Positions 8,400 to 17,798 of a DNA stretch of 64,000 bases are shown here, in pieces (the stretch's first letter is position 1; each line of letters opens with the position of its first letter). The stretch comes from Phenylobacterium sp. Its GTDB lineage: Bacteria > Pseudomonadota > Alphaproteobacteria > Caulobacterales > Caulobacteraceae. Under the pieces are notes generated by a model. That model had not been told where the DNA came from. It saw nothing but the letters and a program-made list of their open reading frames with translations, and made no database searches. The position numbers were made by a program, and so were the translations under genes. The stretch is taken from positions 1-64,000 of the forward strand of contig NZ_JAUXXE010000017.1 of the NCBI RefSeq assembly GCF_030681155.1, in the 5' to 3' direction.

Positions 8400-9892
8400 C
8401 AGAACTCCTCCCAGGTGTCGGCGGCCGGAACCACCGCCAGCTTGCGCGCCGTCGCGCCCATGGAGATCGGGCCACGCGCCGGTTCGCTGCGAGTCGCCTG
8501 GCCCCGACGCGACGCTTGCGCGCGGCCCCTGGCCTCGCCGATCTCGAACTCCTCCATCAATTGGTCCAGCTCGCTGGCCTGGTGAGCCAGGGCATGGCTC
8601 GCCGCGGTCGACTGCTCGACCATGGCGGCGTTCTGCTGGGTCATCTGGTCCATCTCATTGATGGCGGTGTTGACCTGGCCAAGACCCACGGCCTGTTCCT
8701 GGGCCGAGGCCGCGATCTCCGTGACCAGTTCAGTGATCTTGCCGACCTCGCCGACGATGCGCTGCAGCGCCTGGCCGGTCTTGCCGACCAGATCGACGCC
8801 GGAACTCACCTGGGCCGTCGAGGCCGAGATCAGCGCCTTGATCTCCTTGGCCGCCTCGGCCGACCGCTGGGCGAGGGCCCGGACCTCGGAGGCGACGACC
8901 GCGAAGCCGCGACCGGCCTCGCCCGCCCGCGCCGCCTCGACCCCGGCGTTCAGCGCCAGCAGATTGGTCTGGAAGGCGATCTCGTCGATCACCCCGACGA
9001 TCTGGCTGATCTGGGTGGCCGAGGCCTCGATCTTGCCCATGGCGCTGATCGCGTCGGCGACCACCGCGCCGGAGGCTTCGGCGTCGCCGCGCGCGGCGTT
9101 GACCACGCCCTGCGCTTCGCGTGCGCCCTCGGCGGTCTTGCGCACCGTGGCGGTGATCTCGTCGAGCGCCGCGGCGGTCTCTTCCAGATTGGCGGCCTGA
9201 CGCTCGGTGCGGCGTGAAAGGTCGTCGGCGGCCGAAGTGATCTCGCCAGTGCCCGACCGGATCGCGCCCGCGGCGCCGGCCACATTGCCCATCACCTCGT
9301 GAAGGCGGTTGATCGCGGCGTTAAAGTCGGCCTGCAGCCGCTGATATTCCTCTGGGAAATGTCCGTCGAGGCGATAGGTCAGGTCGCCCGCCGCCAGCTT
9401 CGACAGCGCGGTCGCCGTCGCCTCCACCGCAAAGACCTGCTGCTCGCGCGCGGTGTTGCGCTCGGCGCTGCGGCGCAGATGCTCCTGCTCGGTCGCGGTG
9501 ATGTCGGTGGCCAGCTTGATGACCTTGTAGAGCCGGCCCGACTTGTCGAACATCGGATTGTAGGACGCCTGCAGCCAGACCTCGCGGCCGCCCTTGGCCA
9601 ACCGCAAGAACTTGTCGGCGACGAACTCCCCATTGTTCAGCGCTCGCCAGAACGCCCGATACTCTTCGCTCGCCGCATATTCTGGCGTTGCGAACATGCT
9701 GTGCTTTCGACCTTCGATCTCAGCGGCCGAATACCCCATTACCTTACTGAAATTCTCGTTGGCCCGAATAATCGTTCCGTCGAGCTGAAACTCGATCACA
9801 GCCTGGGATTTATGGATCGCTCCCAAAATCGCTTCGAGTTCAATTGCTTGCTCGCTACCCTTCTCGCTTCCGCGATTTTTCCCGAAGATCAT
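8399..9892 (-). CDS. Soluble PAS-domain methyl-accepting chemotaxis protein
   Basis: A 497-residue chemoreceptor without membrane segments. Residues about 20-135 are a PAS domain ([18 protein letters not shown], later [11 protein letters not shown]), which suggests sensing of redox state, oxygen or a cytoplasmic ligand. A HAMP-like linker follows (about 155-215, [13 protein letters not shown]), then the long signalling hairpin with the conserved tip [20 protein letters not shown] near residues 310-340. The last five residues (TWEEF) fit the xWxxF tether that recruits CheR and CheB for adaptation in other bacteria. It overlaps cheW by one base. Its type resembles aerotaxis-like receptors; the signal is unknown. 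Confidence 0.9.
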   Translation of the reverse strand: MIFGKNRGSEKGSEQAIELEAILGAIHKSQAVIEFQLDGTIIRANENFSKVMGYSAAEIEGRKHSMFATPEYAASEEYRAFWRALNNGEFVADKFLRLAKGGREVWLQASYNPMFDKSGRLYKVIKLATDITATEQEHLRRSAERNTAREQQVFAVEATATALSKLAAGDLTYRLDGHFPEEYQRLQADFNAAINRLHEVMGNVAGAAGAIRSGTGEITSAADDLSRRTERQAANLEETAAALDEITATVRKTAEGAREAQGVVNAARGDAEASGAVVADAISAMGKIEASATQISQIVGVIDEIAFQTNLLALNAGVEAARAGEAGRGFAVVASEVRALAQRSAEAAKEIKALISASTAQVSSGVDLVGKTGQALQRIVGEVGKITELVTEIAASAQEQAVGLGQVNTAINEMDQMTQQNAAMVEQSTAASHALAHQASELDQLMEEFEIGEARGRAQASRRGQATRSEPARGPISMGATARKLAVVPAADTWEEF

Positions 9893-10149
9893 GAACCCTG
9901 CCCCCCAGCAGAAACACGAACGTCCCGACGCTCATGGCGTCGCTCTATGGTTGCGCCCGCTCAAGTAAACGAAACCGTAACGGCGTTGTATTCTATGTCC
10001 AACACCTCACGAGTCCTTGCCGTGCTTGCTATTTGCGCCGACGAAGACCTATCTCAGGGTGTGGACCGCCCCTCCAGATATCGCCAAACTGGCAGGCGCA
10101 GGCCCTCGGCGGCTGCTAGCATGCCCTCCCCGCCGCCCTGGAGATCGCC

Positions 10150-11019
10150 ATGAACCTCGACGCCATCCTGAAGCCCGGCGCCATCGCCGTGATCACCGGC
10201 GCGGCCGGCGGCATCGGCCTGGCCGCCGCCGAGCTCTGCGCGCGGCGCGGCATGAAGGTCGCACTGGCCGACCTTCCCAGCCAAGCCCTCGATAGCGCCC
10301 GCGAGGCCGTCGCCCAGCTCGCCCCCAGTCCCGGCGATGTCGTCGCGATCGCCACCGACGTCGCCGACTTCGACCAGATCCAGCGCCTCCAGGCCCAAAC
10401 GGCGAAGGTTTTCGGCGCACCCCCAGCCCTGCTGATGAACAACGCCGGCGCAGGCCTGAACCCAGGCGGGACGGCGCAGGATCTAGCGGCCTGGCGTCGC
10501 CTGCTGGACATCAACCTCTGGGGCGCGATCCACGGGGTCCAGGCATTCCTGCCCGGCATGGTCGCCGCCGCGGCGCCCGCCCTGATCGTCAACACCGGCT
10601 CCAAGCAAGGCATCACCACCCCGCCAGGCAACGCCGCCTACAACGTCTCGAAGGCCGCCCTGAAGGTCTACACCGAGGCGCTCGCCCACGAGCTGCGCAA
10701 CACCCCCGGCGCGGAGGCGATCACCGCCCACCTGCTGATCCCAGGCTTCACCTTCACCGGCATGACCACGCGCCCCGGCGCCGACCCGGCCGCCAAGCCG
10801 CCCGCCGCCTGGAGTCCGCAGCAGGTCGTCGACTTCATGATCGAGCGCTTGGCCCGCGACGACTTCTACATCCTCTGCCCAGACAACGACGTCGACCGCG
10901 CCACCGATGAGCGCCGCATGCAGTGGGCGATGGGCGACGTGATCGAGAACCGCCCCGCCCTCTCGCGCTGGCACCCCGCCTGGAAGGAACGGTTCGAGGC
11001 CTTCATGGCCGGACACTAG
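10150..11019 (+). CDS. SDR family NAD(P)-dependent oxidoreductase
   Basis: A 289-residue classical short-chain dehydrogenase. The Rossmann nucleotide site ITGAAGGIG is at about residues 15-23, an acidic residue in ADLP near 40 suggests NAD(H) preference, MNNAGAG is near 97, the catalytic Ser is in NTGSKQG, and the catalytic YNVSK is near residue 160. The C-terminal part (ERLARDDFYILCPDNDVD) resembles a group of SDRs found with lipid or terpenoid degradation genes, but the substrate is not given by the sequence. A GGAG ribosome site precedes ATG 10150. It stands alone, converging on the following minus-strand gene. Confidence 0.9.
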   Translation: MNLDAILKPGAIAVITGAAGGIGLAAAELCARRGMKVALADLPSQALDSAREAVAQLAPSPGDVVAIATDVADFDQIQRLQAQTAKVFGAPPALLMNNAGAGLNPGGTAQDLAAWRRLLDINLWGAIHGVQAFLPGMVAAAAPALIVNTGSKQGITTPPGNAAYNVSKAALKVYTEALAHELRNTPGAEAITAHLLIPGFTFTGMTTRPGADPAAKPPAAWSPQQVVDFMIERLARDDFYILCPDNDVDRATDERRMQWAMGDVIENRPALSRWHPAWKERFEAFMAGH

Positions 11020-11057
11020 TCTCCAACCCGGCCAAGGTTCGGCACGCGCCCAGGCGG

Positions 11058-11972
11058 TCAGCCGCCAAGCATCGCCTGCAGGGCGGTCATGTCGAGCTGG
11101 CCCGCCGCCGCGATCAGCCGCCGCCGCTCCTGCGCGTCGCCGATCGTCCCGAGCTGCGGCACGATCAGGACGATGACCCTCGCCTTGCTGGCGGCCCCGA
11201 CGCCTGCGCCCAGCGCGGGGTTGACCCGCATCATCGGCCGCGCGCCCGGCTCTGCGCAGCGCCCGCTCAGGTTGGCCGTCGCCGCGGCTCTGGTCATGCA
11301 GTAGGGCGCGGCGCGGCCGCCTGGCGCCAAGCCGGCCAAGGCCTGCCGCATCTCGGCGGCCTGCTCCGGCGACCCGGCCTTCTCCTGCCACGCGGCGGTC
11401 GCGCCCAGATATTCGCCGATGCTGACCGGTACGAAGCCGGGCGTTCCGGCCGGTGTGATGACCGTGTACTCGCTGCCTGCACGCGTGAACCGCAGGATCC
11501 CGCCAGCCTCTTTCCGCTGTTCGGGCAAGGTGAAGAAGCCGCTGTCGTCGGCCGCCAGCGCCTTGTCGGTCTTGTTGATCATGTATCGCAGCACCGGTCC
11601 CTCCCCGTCGCCGGGATAGCGGCCCGCGGCGTCGGGCTGGCTCCACGTCACATTGATGCGCCGCGAGATCACCCCGCCCCAGACCATGTCGGGATCGCCG
11701 GCGGCCACCGGCTGTTCCAGGACCACGCTGGCATGCAGCGCAAAGCCGCGCCGATCCTTCAGCGCCGGAGTCGCCAGGATCGTGTCCCGCAGCTTCACCC
11801 CCTTGGCCTGCAACGGCGTCCGCTCGGCCGCCGACGGCGTGGGCCGTGAGCGATTGTAGGTGAAGTCCACCTGACCGAGCGCCGCGGCGGACGCGGCGTC
11901 CTGCGGCAGGTCGGCCAGGGCAGGAATGGCTGAAAGTCCAAGGGCGATCGAAGCTAGGGTTAGGTGTTTCAC
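11058..11972 (-). CDS. Exported hypothetical protein
   Basis: A 304-residue protein with a GTG start at 11972 and a clear signal peptide (LTLASIALGLSAIPALA, cleavage near residue 20). The mature part has no recognised motif. It shows an early helix, a beta-rich middle (LRYMINKTDKA, SGFFTLPEQR), two isolated Cys (PYCMTRAA and SGRCAEPG), and a predicted C-terminal strand (KARVIVLIVPQLG). It is probably periplasmic. It converges on the SDR gene and is divergent from the small secreted protein gene at 12131. No function can be assigned. Confidence 0.7.
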   Translation of the reverse strand: MKHLTLASIALGLSAIPALADLPQDAASAAALGQVDFTYNRSRPTPSAAERTPLQAKGVKLRDTILATPALKDRRGFALHASVVLEQPVAAGDPDMVWGGVISRRINVTWSQPDAAGRYPGDGEGPVLRYMINKTDKALAADDSGFFTLPEQRKEAGGILRFTRAGSEYTVITPAGTPGFVPVSIGEYLGATAAWQEKAGSPEQAAEMRQALAGLAPGGRAAPYCMTRAAATANLSGRCAEPGARPMMRVNPALGAGVGAASKARVIVLIVPQLGTIGDAQERRRLIAAAGQLDMTALQAMLGG

Positions 11973-12130
11973 GCGCCTGCGATGTCGCCATCACCGCCGC
12001 GCTGAACAGCCGCCATCGCCCAGCCCCGCTTAGAATGCGACGGAATGCGCCACCCACGGCGCCTTGCGCCCTCGACTACCTAAGATAGGCTTAGCCGCCC
12101 TCTGGTAGTGGGGCGAGATGGAGTAGCCGC

Positions 12131-12490
12131 ATGCGCACGCTCATGATCGCAGTCTTCGCGACACTCACCCTGGCAGGAACCGCCCACGCCGAACGCGTCG
12201 GCTGCCGAGAGGTCTTCGGTGGGGGCGAGCGCTGCAAACAGGCGGACGGCCACGTCACCGAGACCATTCCTGACGGCGAGGGTGGCGTGCGAAAAACCTC
12301 GACCAATCCCCACTATTGGAAAAGCACTGACGGCCGCGGCGTGGCTGTGACGCCGCCGGACAGCATGATCCGAAATTCACCCATGCTGCGCCGCGACTAT
12401 TGGGGTCGGGTGACCGAGCCTTGGGAGCCGAAGAAGCAGCCGACCCCGATCGACGGCGGCTGGAAGGCGCCCCGTTCGGACCCCCGTTGA
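12131..12490 (+). CDS. Small secreted protein, unknown function
   Basis: A 119-residue protein with a signal peptide (MRTLMIAVFATLTLAGTAHA, cleavage at residue 20). Two Cys, in GCREVFGG and ERCKQADG, may form a disulphide. The rest is polar and rich in Pro, Arg and Trp, with no recognised domain. The ATG at 12131 is followed at once by the hydrophobic core, which supports this start. It is divergent from the exported protein gene at 11058-11972, and the 158-bp gap between them probably holds both promoters. Confidence 0.65.
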   Translation: MRTLMIAVFATLTLAGTAHAERVGCREVFGGGERCKQADGHVTETIPDGEGGVRKTSTNPHYWKSTDGRGVAVTPPDSMIRNSPMLRRDYWGRVTEPWEPKKQPTPIDGGWKAPRSDPR

Positions 12491-12561
12491 CCGCCTCTGG
12501 AACCGCCCGCCCCGGTCCCCGTTCAGCCAAAGAGGGATAGTCGTTAACTACGGCGTTCAAC

Positions 12562-12720
12562 ATGAGTACGGCAGAGCAATATCTAGCCCTGGCCAGAGAC
12601 GCGCGAGCCGCGGCGGCGAGGGCCAATCTCCCCCACGACCGCGCCCGCTTGCTGCAACAGCACGACTACTGGCTGAAATGCGCGTTAAAGGCCGGTACGC
12701 GCTCGGCCCAGGCTGGCTAG
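12562..12720 (+). CDS. Small helical protein, unknown function
   Basis: A 52-residue frame starting at ATG 12562. The composition is amphipathic and helical: STAEQYLALARDARAAAA, then RARLLQQHDYWLKCALKAG. The start, a repeated Leu/Ala heptad pattern and the Trp/Tyr near the end look like a genuine short helical-hairpin protein of a kind common in alphaproteobacteria. No ribosome site is strong. It ends just before the terminator of the opposite PEP-CTERM gene. Confidence 0.55.
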   Translation: MSTAEQYLALARDARAAAARANLPHDRARLLQQHDYWLKCALKAGTRSAQAG

Positions 12721-12733
12721 CAACCAAGAAAAA

Positions 12734-12759
12734 GGCCCTCCCGCCGAGGCGAGAGGGCC
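12734..12759 (-). terminator. Rho-independent terminator of a PEP-CTERM gene
   Basis: A GC stem (GGCCCTC/GAGGGCC, 12734-12740 with 12753-12759, extended by CGCC/GGCG inside) is followed on the minus strand by TTTTTC. It lies 25 bases past the stop at 12785. Confidence 0.8.
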
Positions 12760-12784
12760 CTGAAGTTCTAGCGCCAAGCCTGGA

Positions 12785-13540
12785 TCAGGCGGCGCTAAAA
12801 GCGTTACGGCGGCGCGAGGTGCGCACCATCGAGCCGACCGCCCCGAAGCCGATGATCATCATCGCCCAGGTCGCCGGTTCGGGCACGCCAGTGCCGGTGA
12901 TGGTCTTGAAGTAACCGACCGTGTGGTTGTCGCTCTCGTAGCCGCCGCCCGCCGGATTTTCCAGGAAGACGACGCGGTCGAACTTGGTGCCGCCGGTCGC
13001 GTAGAAATTCACGAAGGCATAGGGCTCGCCGCTGTTCTGGCCTTGGTTCGGCGCATCAGGCTTGCCGAAGTACGCCGAGTTGCCGCCGATCTTGCTCAGC
13101 ACGGTGGAAGCGTCGAAGGTGAAGATCTTCGTCCCGCCGGAATAGAGTTCCAGCACGTTCCCGCCATCCAGGGCCGGCAGATAGTAGCCGAAATAGGTCA
13201 CGCCAGCGGCGTCCTGCGTGCTGGTGAGGTTCAGCGAATAGCCGTTGCTGTCGAAGGTCACGGCGTAGTTGCTGCCGCCTTCGCCGCCGTACTGGTCGCC
13301 GGCATGCACCTGGGTCGAGGCGCCGTACTGGCCGCTGATGACGCCGTTGCCGCCGAAGTTGGAGCTGAAGCCGCCAACGCCCACCGCCCGGCTATCGAAG
13401 GTCTCTTTGCCGAGAACGTCGAACAGCGCCGTGGTGTTGGTCACCCCAGGGGCTTCATAGGTGACGGTGATGCCGGCCTGAGCCGCTCCGGCCATGGCCG
13501 CGGCTGCGGCGACACCGGTGATAAGCAAACTGAGCTTCAT
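12785..13540 (-). CDS. PEPxxWA-CTERM sorting domain protein
   Basis: A 251-residue exported protein. The ATG at 13540 follows GAGGGAAA and starts a signal peptide (MKLSLLITGVAAAAAMAGA, cleavage near AQA). The mature domain is rich in Gly, Asn, Tyr and beta strands (NLTSTQDAAGVTYFGYYL, KIFTFDASTVL), a layout seen in PEP-CTERM proteins annotated Npun_F0296-like or with a beta-sandwich anchor; I cannot name the domain. VPEPATWAMMIIGF and GSMVRTSRRRN end the protein. The opposite-strand gene at 13748 is divergent, so the 207-bp gap between them should hold its promoter. Its predicted role is as a surface or extracellular-matrix protein. Confidence 0.8.
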   Translation of the reverse strand: MKLSLLITGVAAAAAMAGAAQAGITVTYEAPGVTNTTALFDVLGKETFDSRAVGVGGFSSNFGGNGVISGQYGASTQVHAGDQYGGEGGSNYAVTFDSNGYSLNLTSTQDAAGVTYFGYYLPALDGGNVLELYSGGTKIFTFDASTVLSKIGGNSAYFGKPDAPNQGQNSGEPYAFVNFYATGGTKFDRVVFLENPAGGGYESDNHTVGYFKTITGTGVPEPATWAMMIIGFGAVGSMVRTSRRRNAFSAA

Positions 13541-13747
13541 TCGTTTCCCTCGTCGCGAATGGGTGCGCTGTACTCCGCCCCTATTTTTGGAAAACACCGT
13601 TCTACGGCGCCTCGCGCACCTGAGCTTTCAGATTCTCTTCTCGCGTGAATCTGCGTGCGCGGGTCACAATTTTCGTGAGGCGGCACTAACTGCGGCGCTT
13701 TGCATTGGATCAACGGGAACCCTCTGAAAATCGGAGGTCACGTCACC

Positions 13748-13975
13748 ATGCAGAAGCTCAAATTCCGCGACTTCATCGCCAGCTATACCCAGCGCGAGGA
13801 ACTGGTCGGCGAAGTCCCCACCGAGATCCGCCTGAACGCCAAGGCCCTCGAAGTCCGCACCTGGCTGGAGTTCGAGCAACGCCTCAAGGCGGCCGGCGCC
13901 GACGATGAACTGTGCCAAGCCGGCAAGCGCATCTGGCGACGCTATCGCATCGCGGCGAGATCGAGCCTGTCGTGA
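13748..13975 (+). CDS. Small conserved hypothetical protein, possibly YozE/SAM-like
   Basis: A 75-residue basic protein. The ATG at 13748 has GGAGG ten bases upstream; the in-frame ATG at 13700 would add 16 unlikely residues. KFRDFIASYTQREELVGEVP and TWLEFEQRLKAAG recall the spacing of YozE sterile-alpha-motif-like proteins, which are of unknown function, but the match is tentative. It is divergent from a PEP-CTERM gene. The end is Arg-rich (IWRRYRIAARS). Confidence 0.55.
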   Translation: MQKLKFRDFIASYTQREELVGEVPTEIRLNAKALEVRTWLEFEQRLKAAGADDELCQAGKRIWRRYRIAARSSLS

Positions 13976-13989
13976 TCGGCCCAGCAAAA

Positions 13990-14015
13990 GACCCTCCCGC
14001 CGAAGCAAGAGGGTC
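13990..14015 (-). terminator. Rho-independent terminator of a PEP-CTERM gene
   Basis: A GACCCTC/GAGGGTC stem (13990-13996 with 14009-14015) is followed on the minus strand by TTTTGC. It is 25 bases downstream of the stop at 14040. Confidence 0.75.
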
Positions 14016-14039
14016 CGCGGCAAGGTAAGAGGTGATCGA

Positions 14040-14699
14040 CTAGGCGAGGCTAAGGATGTTCCGACGACGCGCGGCGCGCACCGCCGAGCCGGCCGCGCCA
14101 AAGCCGATGATCATCATCGCCCAGGTCGCCGGCTCCGGCACCGCCGAACCTTCGAAACGCACTTCCGACAGACCCACCGGCGAATAGCCGTAGGTGGCCG
14201 GGTCGCTCTGGTGGTTGCCGGTCAGGTTCAGGCGCACGAACCGCGCCGCCCCGCTCAGGCCGAAGCTCTCACCGGCCAGAAGCTTGCCGGTCCCGCGCGA
14301 GAAGTTGTCGGCCAGGATGTCGGTATAGGTCACGCCGTCGGTCGAGATCGCCAGGGTAAAGGCGTTGGCCGCGCGGTCCAGGGTCGAGGCGTATTCCTCG
14401 ACGCCGAAGTTATAGTTCCACACCTTCAGGCCATCGAGCTTGTAGAGCCCGCCCAGATCGAAGGTCAGGGTCGCGGCGTCCACGCCCAGGTCGGTCATCC
14501 ACATGTTGGTGAACCCGGCGTCGTGCAGGTCGCCGACCATGCCGCTGCCGTTGATCAGGTTCTCGGCCTTGTACTGGTTGTAGTGGGTGAAGGTGCTCGA
14601 GGCCTCGACGCCGACCGGGGCGATCGTGGCCGCGGCGGCCGGGCTGGCCAGAGCGATGGCGGCGGCGGCGAGCGCCGAGGAGATCAAGGCCTTGGTCAT
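14040..14699 (-). CDS. PEPxxWA-CTERM protein with discoidin-like (F5/8 type C) domain
   Basis: A 219-residue exported protein. Start codons at 14702 and 14699 lie side by side; 14699 has the better spacing to a GGGAAAG site. The signal peptide ends near PAAAA. The mature domain reads as a galactose-binding-like or discoidin fold: an early SSTFTHYNQYKAENLINGSG, MWMTDLGVDAATLTFDLGG in the middle, LDGLKVWNYN, then ISTDGVTYTDIL and ARFVRLNLTGNH before LSEVRFEG. Such domains commonly bind sugars. The tail has VPEPATWAMMIIGFGAAGS and an Arg-rich end. Its likely role is as a carbohydrate-binding surface protein. Confidence 0.85.
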   Translation of the reverse strand: MTKALISSALAAAAIALASPAAAATIAPVGVEASSTFTHYNQYKAENLINGSGMVGDLHDAGFTNMWMTDLGVDAATLTFDLGGLYKLDGLKVWNYNFGVEEYASTLDRAANAFTLAISTDGVTYTDILADNFSRGTGKLLAGESFGLSGAARFVRLNLTGNHQSDPATYGYSPVGLSEVRFEGSAVPEPATWAMMIIGFGAAGSAVRAARRRNILSLA

Positions 14700-14807
14700 C
14701 ATGCTTTCCCATTGGTTAAGACGTGGGCGAGACATGACCCAGACCCGTGGCGGGCCGATTACGCTTTCATGATGGTTTAAACAGCCGAGCGAGCACCTGC
14801 GCGGGCG

Positions 14808-16076
14808 TCAGGCCGCGTTCTTCAGGGCCGCCACCTCACGATAGGCCAGTAGGGCGAACACCCCATACATGCCGCACATCGACACCCCGTAGGCCGCCGC
14901 CGCGCCGGTGGCGCCGTAGGCGGGAGCGAGGGCCACAAGCAAGACCAGTTGGCACGCCGCCGCGCCTCCGACCACTGCATAGGTGGTTTGATTGCGCTTC
15001 TGGAATTTCAGATAGGTCGGGGCCAGCGAGAACAGCACCGTGAACGCGGTGGTCACGGCCAGTATACGCAGCGCGACCGCTCCCTCCTGTGCGAACTCGG
15101 GCCGAAACAACCCCAGCACCCGGCCAGGAAACCCGAACGTCGCAAGCAGGAAAACGGCGACGAGCGGGCCCAGCCAAAGCAGTCGCTGCCGACGCAGCAC
15201 CATCAGCGTCCGGAAATCGCGTCGGTCGAGCAGCACCGACAGTTCCCGGCCATAGGCCCGGTTCGTCGATGTCGCCAGCACCGCGGCCATGCCTACAGTG
15301 CCCGTCGCGGCCGCATATGCGCCCACCGCCACCGGCGAGGAGTGCAACAATTCCAGCGCGATCACCCCGGCCTGTCCGACCAGGGCCAATGACACCCGGT
15401 AGACGAAGAACGGGCGCGTCTCCGATCGCCACACCGCCAGCTCCGTGACCGGATCGGCGGCCAGCATCACGCGCGGCGCCGAACGTCGGAACGCCGTCGC
15501 CATCACCGCTAGCGCAGCCACCCACGCCAGACCCCAGCAGCCGATCACCAGGGCGCCGCTCACCTCCGCCATCCCCGCGAACAGAGCGCCGGCCAGGGCC
15601 AGGGCGAGCGCCGGGACGAGCAGCTTGAACGTCCCCAACGCCAGCATCGGCCGGCCCATCGCGCTCAGGACCTCCACCCCATAGTGCGCCAAGGCTCCGG
15701 CCGGCAGCGACAGGCAAGTGACCAGGATGGCCATCCGCGTCTCGTCGGAATGCGCGCCGCCCCAACCGATCCAGACGCCCACCGATGCGCCGATCACCAG
15801 CGAGGTCAGGATGGTGCGGCGCAGTCCAAACGTCAGCAGCCCGCGCGCCCGGCCCCAGTCCCTGCGCTCCAGCATCGCCGGCAGCCGGCGCAGCGCGTAC
15901 TTCTCGGCCCCGCGCGGAGCGAAGGTGGCCAGGAGAATGAAAACCGCCGACGCGACGACATAGGCCTCGAAGCCGTCGACGCCGAGGCGCCGCGCCACAA
16001 GCACCGACAGAACATAGGCGACCGCCTGCCCCGCGATCGCGACGCCGACCAGCGAGGTCGCCTGCCAGCGGTCCAT
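14808..16076 (-). CDS. Polysaccharide flippase-like (MATE/Wzx superfamily) membrane protein
   Basis: About 422 residues with 12 or so membrane helices. SLVGVAIAGQAVAYVLSVLVAR and RRLGVDGFEAYVVASAVFIL at the start are typical of the Wzx/oligosaccharide flippase group, which moves lipid-linked sugars across the inner membrane. The ATG at 16076 is chosen because it is the only ATG near the first helix; a TTG at 16193 would overlap the divergent promoter and add a polar leader. No glycosyltransferase lies next to it, so the substrate is unknown. It is divergent from the CoA-transferase gene. Confidence 0.8.
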   Translation of the reverse strand: MDRWQATSLVGVAIAGQAVAYVLSVLVARRLGVDGFEAYVVASAVFILLATFAPRGAEKYALRRLPAMLERRDWGRARGLLTFGLRRTILTSLVIGASVGVWIGWGGAHSDETRMAILVTCLSLPAGALAHYGVEVLSAMGRPMLALGTFKLLVPALALALAGALFAGMAEVSGALVIGCWGLAWVAALAVMATAFRRSAPRVMLAADPVTELAVWRSETRPFFVYRVSLALVGQAGVIALELLHSSPVAVGAYAAATGTVGMAAVLATSTNRAYGRELSVLLDRRDFRTLMVLRRQRLLWLGPLVAVFLLATFGFPGRVLGLFRPEFAQEGAVALRILAVTTAFTVLFSLAPTYLKFQKRNQTTYAVVGGAAACQLVLLVALAPAYGATGAAAAYGVSMCGMYGVFALLAYREVAALKNAA

Positions 16077-16207
16077 CAGCCGCGACCGCGCCCCTTGAAG
16101 CCTTCTAGGGAAAACACCTGATATGCGCCCTTTATTGGGATCGGTAGCGTCATCGCCAATATCCCACCTACGGGCATTGGAAATTTGACGCAATCGGGAG
16201 CCATGCT

Positions 16208-17794
16208 TTGAGTATTAGCCGTAGAGACGCTGTCAAATATTCTGGCTTTGCAGTCGCCGGTGCGATGGCCGCCGCCAAGTTCTCGCCCGCAGCCATGGCC
16301 GCCACCCCAGACTTCGACATCAACAAGGCATTCGCGACATTCATGCGCGACCTGGGCGGCGCTCCGACTGACGGCGGCGGCGCCGTCACCTTCACCGGCA
16401 GCGACCCCATCGTCCGCAGCCGCTTTCGCATCGGGACCTGCATGGCGATCCCCGCCATGGCCGCCGGGGTCGGCGCCGCAGCGATCTGGAAACAGCGCAC
16501 CGGACAGGGCCAGGACACCCGCGTCGATCTGCGGGAGTCGGTCTACAACACCATGCCGGCCACCGGCCTGATCCTGCAGCACAAGCATGCCCTGGGCATG
16601 TTCGACGCCGAGGATCCGCTGCCCTCGAGCTTCACCTTCGCCCCGACCGTCAACGGCCTGTTGCCCCAGGCGCCGCTGCTATTCGGCAACCCACTTTCGT
16701 TCGCCAGCTTCCAGACCAAGGACGGTCGCTGGGTCACCCCAACCGGACTTTATCCACAGCACCTCAACGGCTTCCTGAACATCGTCAAGGCCAGCCCCAA
16801 CACGGAATCGATCACCGCCGCGATCAAGACCTGGAACGCCGACGAACTCGACGAGGTCGTCGCCAAGGGCGGCATGGTGATGGGCGTCCATCGGACGGCG
16901 GCCGAGTGGGCCCGTCACCCGGAAGGCATGCACCTGGCACGGCGCCCCGTGATCGACATCGTCAAGATCGCCGACTCCGCCCCCATCCCCTTCGGACCAA
17001 ACCCGACCCAGCCGCTATCGGGGGTCAAGGTTCTGTCCCTCACCCACGTCATCGCCGGCACCACCGCGGCCCGGACCCTGGCCGAGTATGGCGCCGATGT
17101 CCTGCACGTCGCCCGCGACCAGTCCTTCGAACACGAGATTATCGTGATGGACGTCAATGTCGGCATGCGGTCCTCGTTCATCGATCTGCGCAATCCGGCC
17201 CAGAAGCGAAACTTCGAAACCCAGCTGCTGCCGAAGGCCGACGTCTTCATCGAAGGCTTCCGCGGCCGGTCGATGGAGCGCCTGGGCTTTGGCCCCGAGG
17301 AAGTCGCCAAACGGCGTCCCGGCGTCATCTACTGTTCCGTTCGCTGTTACAGCTGGGATGGCCCCTGGAAGGACCGCGCCGGCTTCGACATGGAGGCCCT
17401 GACGGTGTCCGGCTTCACCCTCGCCGAGGGCGGCGGACGTCCGCGCTTCCCGCCGACGATGGTGCTGAACGACTATATCGCCGGCTATCTGGGCGCGGCC
17501 GGCATCCTGGCGGCGCTGCGGCGGCGAGCGAGCGAAGGCGGCAGCTATCACGTGCGCATCAGCCTGACCCGCGCAGCTATGTGGTTCGCCAGCCTGGGCC
17601 AGTTTCCCACCACCGACTTTGACGCCACGCTCCCCGATCACCGGATGATCGACCCGGAAACCATCAAGGGCCAGACTCCCTACGGCGAGGTCCACAGGCT
17701 CGCGCCCCAGGTCAAGCTCTCCAAGACGCCGGGGCGTTGGCGCACCCCGCTGGTCACCGTTCGCGGCTCTGACCGCCCGACTTGGGAGGCCTGA
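16208..17794 (+). CDS. Class III (CaiB/BaiF) CoA-transferase with a Tat signal
   Basis: A 528-residue protein. The TTG start at 16208 has GGGAG seven bases before. Residues 1-32 hold a Tat-type signal (SRRDAVKYSG, hydrophobic core, then AAMAA). The rest is a CoA-transferase: LSGVKVLSLTHVIAGTTAAR at the start of the main domain, DLRNPAQKRNFETQLL, and GFDMEALTVSG with the catalytic Asp at about residue 394. The N-terminal half also contains a C-terminal-like piece (RTGQGQDTRVDLRESV), so it looks like a rearranged or double domain. Family III enzymes move CoA between carboxylic acids in the cytoplasm; export is unexpected. A porin gene follows after 4 bases. Confidence 0.8.
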   Translation: MSISRRDAVKYSGFAVAGAMAAAKFSPAAMAATPDFDINKAFATFMRDLGGAPTDGGGAVTFTGSDPIVRSRFRIGTCMAIPAMAAGVGAAAIWKQRTGQGQDTRVDLRESVYNTMPATGLILQHKHALGMFDAEDPLPSSFTFAPTVNGLLPQAPLLFGNPLSFASFQTKDGRWVTPTGLYPQHLNGFLNIVKASPNTESITAAIKTWNADELDEVVAKGGMVMGVHRTAAEWARHPEGMHLARRPVIDIVKIADSAPIPFGPNPTQPLSGVKVLSLTHVIAGTTAARTLAEYGADVLHVARDQSFEHEIIVMDVNVGMRSSFIDLRNPAQKRNFETQLLPKADVFIEGFRGRSMERLGFGPEEVAKRRPGVIYCSVRCYSWDGPWKDRAGFDMEALTVSGFTLAEGGGRPRFPPTMVLNDYIAGYLGAAGILAALRRRASEGGSYHVRISLTRAAMWFASLGQFPTTDFDATLPDHRMIDPETIKGQTPYGEVHRLAPQVKLSKTPGRWRTPLVTVRGSDRPTWEA

Positions 17795-17798
17795 CACC

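Noticed and set aside
10483..12057. A 524-residue minus-strand frame over the SDR gene and the next gene
   Set aside because: It is Gly/Arg-rich without domains, and it overlaps two well-supported genes.
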